This document shows positions 17,916 through 26,789 of a stretch of 64,000 nt of DNA, piece by piece (positions within the stretch are counted from its first letter, which is position 1; each line of letters begins with the position of its first letter). The notes beneath the pieces are model-generated. The model was not told the origin of the DNA. It searched no databases and saw nothing but the letters and a program-made list of their open reading frames with translations. Source of the DNA: Clostridiales bacterium (lineage in GTDB: Bacteria; Bacillota; Clostridia; Saccharofermentanales; Saccharofermentanaceae); the NCBI GenBank assembly GCA_017551865.1, contig JAFZKB010000020.1, positions 22,818 to 86,817 of the forward strand, written 5' to 3'. The translations under genes and the position numbers were made by a program.

Positions 17916-19301
17916 CGACAGCGGATCCGGATCAACCGCCTTAGTGAATGCTTTGATCCTGGCGCATCCGGATATGGAAACAAGATCTTTCCAGGTTCCA
18001 TCTTCGAAAAGATAACTCTGTCCGCTCTCGACATGTTCCGTAAACTTGACCCAGCCGATATCTCTTGAAGAACAGAGTCCCACACGAATATCACTTGGAG
18101 CTTCATATGTAAAGACAACGGAGAAGATATCCCCTTTTTTCAGTTTGACCGGAGCATCCAGATGTATCGTATGGATGCCCGCTTCCATAAGTGCTCCGGT
18201 TAGCGGATCGTCCAGAAGAGGCGTTCCCTCTTCCGGCATCTGCCCTTCGGAAAGCTTATAGATCTGAAGTGTATAGCCAATGTTCTTTGTATAGTTAACA
18301 ACGGATACCGCACGAAGTTCTTCGGCTCGCGAACCACTGACAGTAAAGATGTTCGCTACCTTCACTCCGGTATGACAGGTACGGTAGCCAGACATAGAGG
18401 AACCGTCATAGTGATAGTTAAAATCATAAAGTGAAGCATCCTCTACTGTATATGTACAGCAGGAACTGAGCGTTGGTTCATAATATGAAATGTATATATA
18501 TCCGGAATCTCCAAAATCTGATCCCCAACTGTTCTTTGCGATCCATGCGCCATCTGCGGAAGGAGTATCAGTAAAGTTCCCGGCTGAATAAGTATCATCC
18601 CATCCGACTAGAAGGACGGCGTGATTTACCGTAGCAGCGTCAGAATCAAGATAATACCCGAACGTCTGATCATTTAGAGCTTCCTCCTCATAGTCGAACA
18701 TGACGCCGACAGGAAGTCCGGAATAGATCATCTTCTTAAGCTCCGCTACATCATAGGTAAGGAAGGAAGCATCTTTAAGAACATAATCATGAGTAAACCT
18801 TTCTTTTCGGGCAGAAAGATCGGCTCTGAAAGGAAAAGATTCTTCTGTGGCGGGTCCGATCCAGGAAGAGAGTGATAGAGCGGCCTGACGGATATTGCCT
18901 CCATTTGAAAGATAATCATTCTGGGGGACATTCCGATCGGACGAGGTCAGCCCGAGAGGGTCTTCTTGATCATCATAGAAGTAATACGCCAGATGATTCT
19001 CGGAAAGATCAGCTGAAGCTCCTGATATATCAGCTTCAATTGCCCCAAGGCTAGTAAAAGCCCAGCAGGTATCGGTCGAGCCCTGATCCTTTACCGAAGT
19101 GATCTTTCCCTCCTCTCGAAGGTCGTAAGTTTCGGGCAATGCCAAACGCGTGCTTCTTTTTTTCGCACCGGAATCGACATCTTCCTCTTCTATCGGCATG
19201 TCAGGCATCACAGGATGTTCCTTTTCAGCACGCAAAAGAAACGATGAAGAAAAAACAATACTTATGAACAAACAGCCAATCAATGGGATTCTCTTCAGCA
19301 T
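17376..19301 (-). CDS. Secreted papain-family (C1A) cysteine protease with two C-terminal FN3-like modules
   Basis: Counting from the ATG at 19301: a signal peptide (residues 1-25, hydrophobic 6-23), then a C1A catalytic domain with oxyanion Gln73 and Cys79 in KDQGSTDTCWAF, His227 in VNHAVLLVGW and Asn257 in AKNSWGSDFG. A lectin-like region of the type seen in bacterial C1A proteases spans about 275-460. Two related modules of about 90 residues follow (463-641). There is no propeptide of classical papain length. An upstream in-frame start at 19364 is rejected because the extended -10 promoter lies between the two starts. The terminal modules match those of the divergent LRR protein. The protein probably acts outside the cell or at its surface. 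Confidence 0.85.
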   Translation of the reverse strand: MLKRIPLIGCLFISIVFSSSFLLRAEKEHPVMPDMPIEEEDVDSGAKKRSTRLALPETYDLREEGKITSVKDQGSTDTCWAFTSLGAIEADISGASADLSENHLAYYFYDDQEDPLGLTSSDRNVPQNDYLSNGGNIRQAALSLSSWIGPATEESFPFRADLSARKERFTHDYVLKDASFLTYDVAELKKMIYSGLPVGVMFDYEEEALNDQTFGYYLDSDAATVNHAVLLVGWDDTYSAGNFTDTPSADGAWIAKNSWGSDFGDSGYIYISYYEPTLSSCCTYTVEDASLYDFNYHYDGSSMSGYRTCHTGVKVANIFTVSGSRAEELRAVSVVNYTKNIGYTLQIYKLSEGQMPEEGTPLLDDPLTGALMEAGIHTIHLDAPVKLKKGDIFSVVFTYEAPSDIRVGLCSSRDIGWVKFTEHVESGQSYLFEDGTWKDLVSISGCARIKAFTKAVDPDPLSSVSNLRASSGGPNRVVLSWEDDQDVDGWLIYGIKDCTYGYVGMSRTGMSFSDLNALDTNYNFYWVFPYVVNSSGVYTVGPCDKYAYAKGICPPVSNPKAEKTPSGVKISWDKVYKAEGYLIYGITPGKSYSFIGMTTKGTSFIDKSNKGDGCFYWVFAYHKNLSGKMVPGRVSICLRPL

Positions 19302-19325
19302 ATGTACCCCCACAACATTTACTTG

Positions 19326-19334
19326 ATTATAGCA
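19326..19334 (-). promoter_or_regulatory. Extended -10 promoter of the protease gene
   Basis: TGCTATAAT on the minus strand is a perfect extended -10 element. It would start transcription near 19319, just before the GGGGG ribosome site and the ATG at 19301, and so fixes that start. No good -35 is present, as usual for extended -10 promoters. Confidence 0.6.
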
Positions 19335-19364
19335 TATGCCTGAGATTCTCTGACGCTCTTTCAA

Positions 19365-19393
19365 TTGATAGAAAAAACTATAAGTGATAAAAT
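19365..19393 (+). promoter_or_regulatory. Promoter of the LRR protein gene
   Basis: TTGATA, 17 nt, TAAAAT on the plus strand, 34 nt before the ATG and upstream of an AAAGGGGGA ribosome site. It is back to back with the protease promoter, 30 nt away, so the two divergent genes could share a regulator. Confidence 0.65.
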
Positions 19394-19426
19394 TTACATT
19401 ATAAAAATCTTTAAAGGGGGATATTT

Positions 19427-21583
19427 ATGAAAAGATTATTAGCAATCTCGCTTTCGATCTCCATGATCATCGGCTCTTTTGCAGTAACCATAGCTGCTGA
19501 CGACACCGGTGTATCTGGTCAGGGCGAACCAAATGAGACATCTGAAGGTTTTTTCGAAGACAACGACAGAATTTTCAGCGATGTTTCCCCGAAGACCGAA
19601 AAAGCCGATGAGATAACAGATGACAAGGAATCAGACACAAATTCGGGTGTTGCGAATTCCTTCGACATTCAGGGCGGTGTATTAAAAAAATACACAGGCA
19701 CTGGAGGCGCTGTTACAATTCCGAATACTGTAGTGGAAATTGGTTATGAAGCATTCAAAAACCAGGGCGGAGTTACTTCCGTCACAATTCCTTCTTCTGT
19801 AAAAACGATCGGATACCGGGCCTTTTCCAACTGCTACGGTATTACTAATGTAGTTTTTAATTCTGGTCTTGTTACTATTGGCGAGTCCGCATTTAGAGAT
19901 TGTACCGGACTTAAGAAGATTTCCATCCCAAACACAGTTACTTCGATTTATGAAAGTGCATTTAACGGCTGCACCGGTGCAACGTCGCTTTCATTGGGAA
20001 CAGGTGTTACAAATGTCGGACCTAACGCTTTTAAGGGAATGTCTGCCATTAAGTCCGTTACGATTCCGGACAGTACCACTAGTCTCGGCTACGGCGCTTT
20101 TTCCGGCTGTTCCATCCTGGCAACAGTAAAAATCGGAAAAGGTCTTACTTCTATCGAAAACAGCACATTCTATAATTGTAAGAGCATAACTTCTCTTACT
20201 CTCGGAAGCAGCATTACATCTATTGGATATGAATCCTTCCGCTATTGTTCAAGCCTTACTTCAGTCAAGTTCCCTAACACATTAACTAAGATTGGAGAAA
20301 ACGCTTTCAGAAATTGTACGAGTATTTCTTCTCTTGAGATGCCATCTTCAATTAGAACTATTGGCGAAAGTGCGTTCAGATCTTGTACTTCTTTGACGAG
20401 TTTAAATCTCGGGAATGGTATCAACACGATCGAAGAATATGCTTTTGATGACTGTACATCTCTTTCTTCTATCAGTTGGGGCAACTCATTACAATCAATT
20501 GGTTACTATGCATTCCGAGATTCAGCAATTACTACTTTGTCTATTCCGGATTCGGTGACATCCATCGAGTATGATGCATTCTATAACTGTGATTCGTTAA
20601 AAACAGTAACGATAGGAAAAGGTCTCACCTCAATTCCTTCCGCATGTTTCGAGACTTGCGAATCTCTTACGACTGTTACTATAAACGGAACGATCACCGC
20701 AATAAGTTCCAGTGCATTCCGAAATTGTTCAAGTCTTGTAAAAATCAACATTCCTGACTCTGTAACAAAGTTAGGTGAAAAATGTTTTGAAAACTGCAAA
20801 TCCCTGAAAGCGCTCAGAGTTGGAAACGGAGTCACTTTTATTGATGATTATGCTTTCAGATACTGCACCTCACTGACTGTGCTTTATCTCCCCTATTATC
20901 TTTCAAAATGGGGATATAATCCATTTTATGACGATGATGCTTTGACCCTTTATGTTTACGCAGGATCTCAGGCGATTTCATGCGCACAGGAAATGGGCGT
21001 GAATTACAAAGTTCTTCAGTTTAAGCCGAATGCGGTTACAGGACTTCGTGCTGTCGCGGCAGGCAAAGGCAAAGTACGTCTTTCCTGGAATGATTCGGCC
21101 GGTGCAGAAGGTTATCTTGTCTATGCTCAGAAAAATGGTAAGTATGGTTATGTCGGCATGACGACTCAGGGAGTTACTTTCCTTGATTCCAAGGCACTGA
21201 CAGAAAACTACAATTACTACTGGGTATTCCCGTATGTAACCGATGACAATGGCAAAATGATCGTTGGTGCAACTCCGGAAAAATACGTATTTGCTAAAGG
21301 TATCTGTCCTGCAGTTACCAATTTGAAGGCGGTTTCCATGAGCGGAAGCGTATATCTTTCCTGGTCCGCATCTTCTGGCGCGGATGGGTATCTGATCTAC
21401 GGAATTCCGAATGGTACAGGTAAATATCAGTATCTTGGTATGACATCAGGCAAAGCATATCGCGACACCAAAGCATCCAAGACGCAATACAGTTTCTACT
21501 GGGTCTTCCCTTACTTCAAAAATGCAAGTGGAAAGATGATTGTTGGTCTCACCGGCAAGTATGTATTCGGCAAGGCAAAGTGA
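19427..21583 (+). CDS. Secreted BspA-like leucine-rich-repeat protein with two C-terminal FN3-like modules
   Basis: 718 aa: a signal peptide (residues 1-24, ending TIAADD), an acidic low-complexity linker (25-80), about eighteen LRR_5/BspA-type repeats (residues 97-504), a short spacer, and two modules (536-718) homologous to those ending the divergent protease. BspA-type LRRs in other bacteria bind host or bacterial surface proteins; the ligand here is unknown. There is no LPXTG motif or hydrophobic tail, so anchoring, if any, must be through the end modules. The gene is monocistronic, with its own promoter and a strong terminator. Confidence 0.85.
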   Translation: MKRLLAISLSISMIIGSFAVTIAADDTGVSGQGEPNETSEGFFEDNDRIFSDVSPKTEKADEITDDKESDTNSGVANSFDIQGGVLKKYTGTGGAVTIPNTVVEIGYEAFKNQGGVTSVTIPSSVKTIGYRAFSNCYGITNVVFNSGLVTIGESAFRDCTGLKKISIPNTVTSIYESAFNGCTGATSLSLGTGVTNVGPNAFKGMSAIKSVTIPDSTTSLGYGAFSGCSILATVKIGKGLTSIENSTFYNCKSITSLTLGSSITSIGYESFRYCSSLTSVKFPNTLTKIGENAFRNCTSISSLEMPSSIRTIGESAFRSCTSLTSLNLGNGINTIEEYAFDDCTSLSSISWGNSLQSIGYYAFRDSAITTLSIPDSVTSIEYDAFYNCDSLKTVTIGKGLTSIPSACFETCESLTTVTINGTITAISSSAFRNCSSLVKINIPDSVTKLGEKCFENCKSLKALRVGNGVTFIDDYAFRYCTSLTVLYLPYYLSKWGYNPFYDDDALTLYVYAGSQAISCAQEMGVNYKVLQFKPNAVTGLRAVAAGKGKVRLSWNDSAGAEGYLVYAQKNGKYGYVGMTTQGVTFLDSKALTENYNYYWVFPYVTDDNGKMIVGATPEKYVFAKGICPAVTNLKAVSMSGSVYLSWSASSGADGYLIYGIPNGTGKYQYLGMTSGKAYRDTKASKTQYSFYWVFPYFKNASGKMIVGLTGKYVFGKAK
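19715..20938 (+). repeat. About eighteen LRR_5 (BspA-type) repeats
   Basis: The encoded unit is about 23 residues long, with the pattern IP-x-S/T-V-xx-IG-xx-AF-xx-C-xx-L-xx-V. Recurring cores such as YRAFSNC, ESAFRDC, ENAFRNC and DYAFRYC mark successive repeats. The final unit (NPFYDDDA) is degenerate. One unit (YYAFRDSAITTL) lacks the Cys and is shorter. Confidence 0.85.
21032..21580 (+). repeat. Tandem FN3-like modules, LRR-protein copy
   Basis: Two modules of about 90 residues, each with an L(R/K)AV start, a VxLSW strand, a GYLVY/GYLIYG strand, YVGMT/YLGMT, and a YYWVFPY/FYWVFPY strand. Both retain GKMIVG, and the linker is FAKGICPAV. They are the counterpart of 17376-17915 on the other strand. 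Confidence 0.8.
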
Positions 21584-21605
21584 TCTTATCAACTCAAAAA
21601 CAATG

Positions 21606-21635
21606 AAAAAGGCGGTCTTAAAGGCCGCCTTTTTT
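21606..21635. terminator. Bidirectional terminator between convergent LRR and flippase genes
   Basis: AAAGGCGG and CCGCCTTT form a perfect GC-rich hairpin with a 9-nt loop. It is flanked by A-rich sequence on the left and T6 on the right, so it can stop transcription from both sides. Confidence 0.9.
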
Positions 21636-21647
21636 ATATTGCATTTA

Positions 21648-22967
21648 TTAATTCCGTTCTGATTTTTGCTTATTTTTAAGCTTAATGACTCCAATCACGA
21701 AAAGAATAAGGAATGCCAGACTTAAGAATGCCATAAGAGATGTATAAAGAATCGATGCTCCGCGGATACCGTATTCTTTAACCACTCGATTGGAAAGGAA
21801 GAAGGCAGCAAGCGCTACGACCAGATAACCCCAGAAAAGGGATTTCTGGAAACGGATAATGGTGATCGATGCATTTAAAAGACCAGTGAGTCCTAAGAAG
21901 CCGCCACCGAGAAGAAGGATAAGAAGCTCCCACTTATATGGAGCAAGATCTGTCGCATACAGTGCGGAAAGAACAGGGATTCCAATGAGATAAGCGCCGA
22001 CTATGCAGCAAAGTGTTAATCCGAATACGATTCCGATCTGACGGACCACCCTTTTTACAAACTTTCCGGTCTCGCCGTTCTGCCACAGTTTTGTCATGCC
22101 AACTATCTGCGGGTTGAAAATGAAGTTGTTCAAAAGACCGACAACGAAAACAGGCATGGCGATAAAACCGTAGCTTGCCTGCTCGGCATCCGTCATAACA
22201 GCGTCGATCGCATACTTCGGAGCATTTCCGATATAGAAAGAAAGGAAAGCGCCGATAAACAGCGGGAAACACTTCCAAAGAAGTGACTTGATATTGCTCA
22301 TGGAATGCTTCGTGATATGTACGTTGACCTCTTTATACGAGATCGCTGTCAAATACAACCACAGAATCGTATTGGTGATCACGGTGATGATCAGGGCCCA
22401 GAGCATATTTCTCAAGATGATGATGAAAGCGCCGAATACAACGACCATGAAGAATGCGCGGATAAAGACGATACGCCCGCCGACATCCAGTCGACCATGA
22501 TTCTGGTACTGACCGCCGTAAAGATCCTCGAAACAGTCGATGATCTTAAAGATACACATAAAGACCAGGATCCATGTCTTATAGGAAGAATAAGAATTCA
22601 CGAGCGCGGAGTAAACAACAAAGATCAGTGAGGTGATGATCATAGCGCCCGAAGAGATCACACGGGACGTGAAATAGTCACCGAAGCTATGCTCATGCTT
22701 AACATCGGAGACCTGATAATACCGCATGCCGTACTTACCCATATTCAGGAAAAGGTTCGCATTTGCGTATGCAATATTAAAGATACCGGAATCGGTATCT
22801 CCAAGTGCTCTGTTGATGATGATCAGCAGAAATACGGATTGAAATGCGTTCATCAAACTTCCGGCCATATTCCAGATATAGCCGTTACGTTCGATGTTCT
22901 TGTTATTTAATAAGTGTTTTTTTATGCCTTTATAACTTGTACTACTATCACTCTCGATGGTGCTCAT
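21648..22967 (-). CDS. Polysaccharide (lipid-linked unit) flippase, Wzx/MATE-like
   Basis: 439 aa with twelve or so hydrophobic helices from residue 30 on, starting RNGYIWNMAGSLMNAFQS. The arrangement and the small-residue-rich helices are those of the polysaccharide transporter branch of the MVF/MATE superfamily. It would flip undecaprenyl-diphosphate-linked glycan units across the membrane. It overlaps rfbA by 4 nt, linking it to a glycan containing a dTDP-derived sugar. It is distinct from the second flippase at 36319-37734, suggesting that two polymers are made. Confidence 0.8.
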   Translation of the reverse strand: MSTIESDSSTSYKGIKKHLLNNKNIERNGYIWNMAGSLMNAFQSVFLLIIINRALGDTDSGIFNIAYANANLFLNMGKYGMRYYQVSDVKHEHSFGDYFTSRVISSGAMIITSLIFVVYSALVNSYSSYKTWILVFMCIFKIIDCFEDLYGGQYQNHGRLDVGGRIVFIRAFFMVVVFGAFIIILRNMLWALIITVITNTILWLYLTAISYKEVNVHITKHSMSNIKSLLWKCFPLFIGAFLSFYIGNAPKYAIDAVMTDAEQASYGFIAMPVFVVGLLNNFIFNPQIVGMTKLWQNGETGKFVKRVVRQIGIVFGLTLCCIVGAYLIGIPVLSALYATDLAPYKWELLILLLGGGFLGLTGLLNASITIIRFQKSLFWGYLVVALAAFFLSNRVVKEYGIRGASILYTSLMAFLSLAFLILFVIGVIKLKNKQKSERN

Positions 22968-23860
22968 TGCTCGCCAATCTCTTCTCTCTTATCTTTCAGC
23001 AGCGACAAAAGGTAAATGCCGTACTGGGATTTTTGGAGCTTTGTACCAAGCTCACGGAGTTGATCACTGGTAATGAACCCACGTCTCCAGGCGATCTCCT
23101 CGATACAGGAAACATAGAAACCCTGAAGTTCCTGCATGGTCTTAACGAAACCGCTGGCTCGATAAAGGCCCTTCGGCGTTCCTGTATCAAACCAGGAAAC
23201 ACCACGACCGAGTGTCGAAACATGAAGAGTATTTCTCTTTAAGTATTCGCTGTTGATCGTAGAGATCTCAAGTTCACCGCGCTTAGAGGGTTCCGCGTTT
23301 TTTGCATATTCGATGACCTTATTGTCGTAGAAATAAAGACCCGGAACAATGTAATGGGACTTCGGCTTCTTCGGTTTTTCTTCAATGGAAATAACCTTGT
23401 GGTCCTTATCGAATTCAACAACGCCGAAATCACTGGCGTTGCGCATGTAGTAACCAAAGATGGAGGCACCACCGTTTTCGATCTTCTTCTTTGCTTCGTT
23501 GAGGATACCGGAAAGCATAGCACCATAGAACACATTGTCACCAAGAACAAGGCATACACTGTCGTTTCCGATGAATTCTTCTCCGATAATGAAAGCTTCT
23601 GCGAGTCCTCTCGGCTGGTCCTGCACCTTATAGATGATGTTCAGTCCGAGCTGAGAACCATCCCCTAAGAGTTTCTCGTAGAGCGGAAGGTCCGTAGGAG
23701 TGGAAATAATCAGGATGTCTCTAATATCTGCGAGCATTAAGATGGAAAGCGGATAATAAACTAACGGCTTATCGTAGATCGGCAGTAACTGTTTGCTTAC
23801 AACGAGTGTTGAAGGATACAAACGAGTTGCGGATCCGCCTGCAAGAATGATACCTTTCAT
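22964..23860 (-). CDS. rfbA: Glucose-1-phosphate thymidylyltransferase
   Basis: Makes dTDP-glucose, the substrate of RfbB. The nucleotide-binding signature is MKGIILAGGSATRLYP, with the SKQLLPIYDKP lysine motif, LGDNVFYG and FGVVEFD also visible. I chose the ATG at 23860 (298 aa) over a start four codons earlier, because GAGGGG stands seven nt before it and the N-terminus then matches the family. It has its own promoter at 23899-23927. Confidence 0.95.
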   Translation of the reverse strand: MKGIILAGGSATRLYPSTLVVSKQLLPIYDKPLVYYPLSILMLADIRDILIISTPTDLPLYEKLLGDGSQLGLNIIYKVQDQPRGLAEAFIIGEEFIGNDSVCLVLGDNVFYGAMLSGILNEAKKKIENGGASIFGYYMRNASDFGVVEFDKDHKVISIEEKPKKPKSHYIVPGLYFYDNKVIEYAKNAEPSKRGELEISTINSEYLKRNTLHVSTLGRGVSWFDTGTPKGLYRASGFVKTMQELQGFYVSCIEEIAWRRGFITSDQLRELGTKLQKSQYGIYLLSLLKDKREEIGEQ

Positions 23861-23898
23861 ATAACCCCTCACTTAGTATTTTCTACATACTTTACGCC

Positions 23899-23927
23899 AT
23901 TGTATCAATTAAAACTGAAAATGGCAA
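23899..23927 (-). promoter_or_regulatory. Promoter of rfbA and flippase
   Basis: TTGCCA, 17 nt, TACAAT on the minus strand in the 76-nt gap downstream of the large membrane protein gene. The predicted RNA starts near 23892, about 30 nt before the rfbA ATG. The -35 hexamer is the same as at the pyr promoter. Confidence 0.65.
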
Positions 23928-23936
23928 ATCACTATG

Positions 23937-26621
23937 TCAAAACGTTTCTTTCAATTTATAGATCGACACATCCCGATTTCTGTAAACACATTCCAGCTCC
24001 GGGTCTGTGAGCATATAACCATCGCCCGTATAGGCAAAAGCCACCAAATAGGAGATACCGTTCTTCTCCATCAGTTCTCTTCTGTTCTTACAGAGCGGAT
24101 CGAAAAGAGCCTTGTTAGCGATCAGACGCTTTTCCAGAAGGTCCTGCATCTCCTCTGTTCTCGGCATATAGGCCCAGGCGCCAAGGAAGACCTGGCGCTC
24201 GGAATATGCGGAGACATAATAGTATCTGGCCGAATAGGAACTCGGGAGCGGATGCTCGGTGTCCTGCATCTCCTTATAGTTCTTGTGACGGTTCGTCGCG
24301 ATGATCGTATCTTCCGGCGTATTTTCAGAGATATAATCGAGCGCGCATTTTTCGTAATACGTGAGCCCGTCAGGAACCGGCTGAGCCTCAAGATTATTAT
24401 TCTTCATCGCCCGATAAAGGTTCTTCACTCCTCTTCCGCCCTGATATCCCAGGATGCCAAAGGAAGAGACGATACCGATCAGGGCAAGGATCAAAAGAGC
24501 GCCTTTACATACCTTCGGGATCTTATCCTTGTTTTCCAGAAGATATGAAACACCGATCAGATCGATGAAGCAGACTGCACAGAGGAAGAAATACAGCTGG
24601 CTGTTCCCTTCGATTTCAAAGATAAAGAATACGATCAAACCGCAGATTGAAATACCTGTCAGAAGCATTTCGGAAAGAGATATCTCTGAAATGTTCTTAA
24701 GTTTTTTCCGGATCCAGAGAATAAACGGGATCGATGTCAAAGGACGGCACATAAAGAAAATGAGCGGGATAAAAAGAAGGTACACGATGTATTTGACCGC
24801 ACCATTAAAATGCAGTTTCCCATCCAGTTTCAGATATACCTGCGTTTTTTTCGCATAAGGATTCAGGCTGAAATGACTGTAGTCCGAAGAATAGACATAC
24901 TCATTGCCGGAAACGTTTTCAGTAAACAGCTTTTCGACAGTTGGAATATCGTTGATTCCGACCTGCTCAAAGGACAGCCCGTCTTTTCCATAGAAAACGC
25001 TGATATACGGATATTTTCCATCGGGATCCTGCGTGATACGAAGAAAACAGCTCGCGTTCTCGATACGGAAAATACTCGGTCCCGGTTCCTTATATTCACC
25101 CGCTGCTCCGCCGATGATACCACGGTTATCGATGCTTGTGATCACAAGCGGATCCAGGAAATCCTTTTCAGACATCTCCTGCACCTGCAGGCCTTCACCG
25201 GTCGCATAGTAGTAGCCGTCCGCGTCCTGACGAATCACCGGGCCTTCGCCAAAGGAATAATCCTCATACACGGCGATATAGTGATAGTCCTTGCTGTCGA
25301 GGTAATTGATGTAATCCATCAAATGCGTTTCATAGTCATCATCCGTGATCTGATAATACTCTGGCTCCACTTCCGTTGCCGGAGCTTTGACTTCCGATCT
25401 TCTGATGAAATAGTACGAAAAAGCAAAGCCCAGGGAAATACAGATCAACGGCAAAATGACCAGCTTACAGTTTGCCTTGAAGTTCTTTTGGATCAGAAGG
25501 AAAAGAATCGATCCGACCAGCGCTCCGAGAACGCAGATCGTAAAGATGAATTTCGATCCGGAGAGAACGAATGCCATAAGGATAAAACTGAAAAGGCTCA
25601 AAACTTTCGTCTTCTTCTCTTCATAGGTCTTAACGATAAGATCGACCAGAAGGCATACCACCGGAACCGCCAAATCAATGCCATTCGGCTCATGCAGAAG
25701 ATTCAGAATGCCGTACTCCAAAGAGGCTCTGTTGGCGGCCGCGCTCATCTGGCGGATCGATAGAGGATGAAGTATCGCAGTACTTAAGTAACCGACAAAA
25801 AGAAGAACGAAGATGTAGATCGTCGACCTCTTCTTATCCCCTTTCAGGAAACGCGTGCCGATACAGTCGAGCGCAAAGATGAGGAACGGAATAAAGACAA
25901 GCGGCGAATAGATAAAAAGCGCATCTGCCGAAGTGCAGCCGGAGAACTTTGCAAGACATGCACGGAAAAGATTGGCAAAATAATGGGAATCGAGAGTCTT
26001 ACCGGCAAACTGGGAATATGCTGCCGGCCAGCCGTGCTCAAGAGACGCGGCATTGGAAACGTTCCATATCATGTCGTGATATCCGGAGGTGACACCTGTA
26101 CGGTTGGCGTGTATTCCGCTCAGAAGAGTCGTCGCGCCAAAAGTGATCACGATAGTCATCAGAAGAACAAATGCCAGTCCGAAACGGATCTTTGTGTTCT
26201 CCTTTGTGAGCCGCTTCTTCCAGATGTCCAGTACCAGGAAAAGGATCGAAGGTATGCAGAGGATCGGCCCGCCGAGAAAGATCAGGAAGAAATGTCCGAT
26301 CCTCGGGATAAGGAACACAACATCCAGGAAATAGAATACGATCGTAAACGCGATACCGAAAAAGAGCGAGTAGGCATATAAAGCACTCGAAGAAGATCGG
26401 TCGGTCACCTTTCGAGCAAGAAGATAACCCGGAAGGAGCAGACAGAACAGATAAAAGCCGAGGAATCGCATAAACTCAAAAGGTTCGATCTTCATGACGA
26501 ACAGCGATCCGGCAAAAAAGACAGTGGTTAAGGTCAGAATAAAAAGCAGGATCAGTGTTCTGTGTCTTTTAAGGAACCCCACAAAACCACCCTTAGTTTT
26601 TTGCTGATTCAAATCTTCCAT
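23937..26621 (-). CDS. Very large polytopic membrane protein, probable GT-C-type or polymer-assembly protein
   Basis: 894 aa. About nine hydrophobic helices lie in residues 17-400. An extracytoplasmic region of roughly 180 residues follows, then four or five more helices (about 615-740) and a C-terminal soluble domain of about 140 residues. The plan (helix bundle, large outside loop, second bundle, outer domain containing NTPEDTIIATNRH) resembles large GT-C enzymes that take sugars from polyprenyl phosphate. An early acidic loop (MKIEPFEFMRF) is compatible but not diagnostic. Its neighbours are rfbA, a flippase and a divergent aminotransferase, so a role in building the dTDP-sugar polymer is likely. 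I do not recognise a named family. AAGGGG precedes the start; no convincing promoter was found. Confidence 0.55.
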   Translation of the reverse strand: MEDLNQQKTKGGFVGFLKRHRTLILLFILTLTTVFFAGSLFVMKIEPFEFMRFLGFYLFCLLLPGYLLARKVTDRSSSSALYAYSLFFGIAFTIVFYFLDVVFLIPRIGHFFLIFLGGPILCIPSILFLVLDIWKKRLTKENTKIRFGLAFVLLMTIVITFGATTLLSGIHANRTGVTSGYHDMIWNVSNAASLEHGWPAAYSQFAGKTLDSHYFANLFRACLAKFSGCTSADALFIYSPLVFIPFLIFALDCIGTRFLKGDKKRSTIYIFVLLFVGYLSTAILHPLSIRQMSAAANRASLEYGILNLLHEPNGIDLAVPVVCLLVDLIVKTYEEKKTKVLSLFSFILMAFVLSGSKFIFTICVLGALVGSILFLLIQKNFKANCKLVILPLICISLGFAFSYYFIRRSEVKAPATEVEPEYYQITDDDYETHLMDYINYLDSKDYHYIAVYEDYSFGEGPVIRQDADGYYYATGEGLQVQEMSEKDFLDPLVITSIDNRGIIGGAAGEYKEPGPSIFRIENASCFLRITQDPDGKYPYISVFYGKDGLSFEQVGINDIPTVEKLFTENVSGNEYVYSSDYSHFSLNPYAKKTQVYLKLDGKLHFNGAVKYIVYLLFIPLIFFMCRPLTSIPFILWIRKKLKNISEISLSEMLLTGISICGLIVFFIFEIEGNSQLYFFLCAVCFIDLIGVSYLLENKDKIPKVCKGALLILALIGIVSSFGILGYQGGRGVKNLYRAMKNNNLEAQPVPDGLTYYEKCALDYISENTPEDTIIATNRHKNYKEMQDTEHPLPSSYSARYYYVSAYSERQVFLGAWAYMPRTEEMQDLLEKRLIANKALFDPLCKNRRELMEKNGISYLVAFAYTGDGYMLTDPELECVYRNRDVSIYKLKETF

Positions 26622-26709
26622 TGTTTCCCCTTAATTCACCTGTTATAGGTCTTTCATGTTCAACGAGAGTTTACCCCAAAACGCTCAAAAACTCAACAAA
26701 TTCTGATTC

Positions 26710-26737
26710 TTGACGCTTGACGATTTAATAGTATAAT
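26710..26737 (+). promoter_or_regulatory. Promoter of the WecE/RffA-type aminotransferase
   Basis: TTGACG, 16 nt, TATAAT on the plus strand, about 50 nt before the ATG. A second TTGACG at 26718-26723 is too close to the -10 to serve. The ribosome site is weak (TAGGA). Confidence 0.65.
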
Positions 26738-26789
26738 GTTGTAAATACGTAAAAGTACGAAAAAAATGAGAAAATAGGAAAACACATTT

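Noticed and set aside
19302..19364. Upstream start for the protease (21 extra codons)
   Set aside because: The extended -10 promoter at 19326-19334 lies inside that extension, and the shorter form starts with a clean signal peptide behind a GGGGG ribosome site.
19715..20938. Repetitive DNA as a possible CRISPR array
   Set aside because: The repeats are in-frame protein repeats of about 69 nt with heavy sequence variation and no spacer pattern; they encode BspA-type LRRs.
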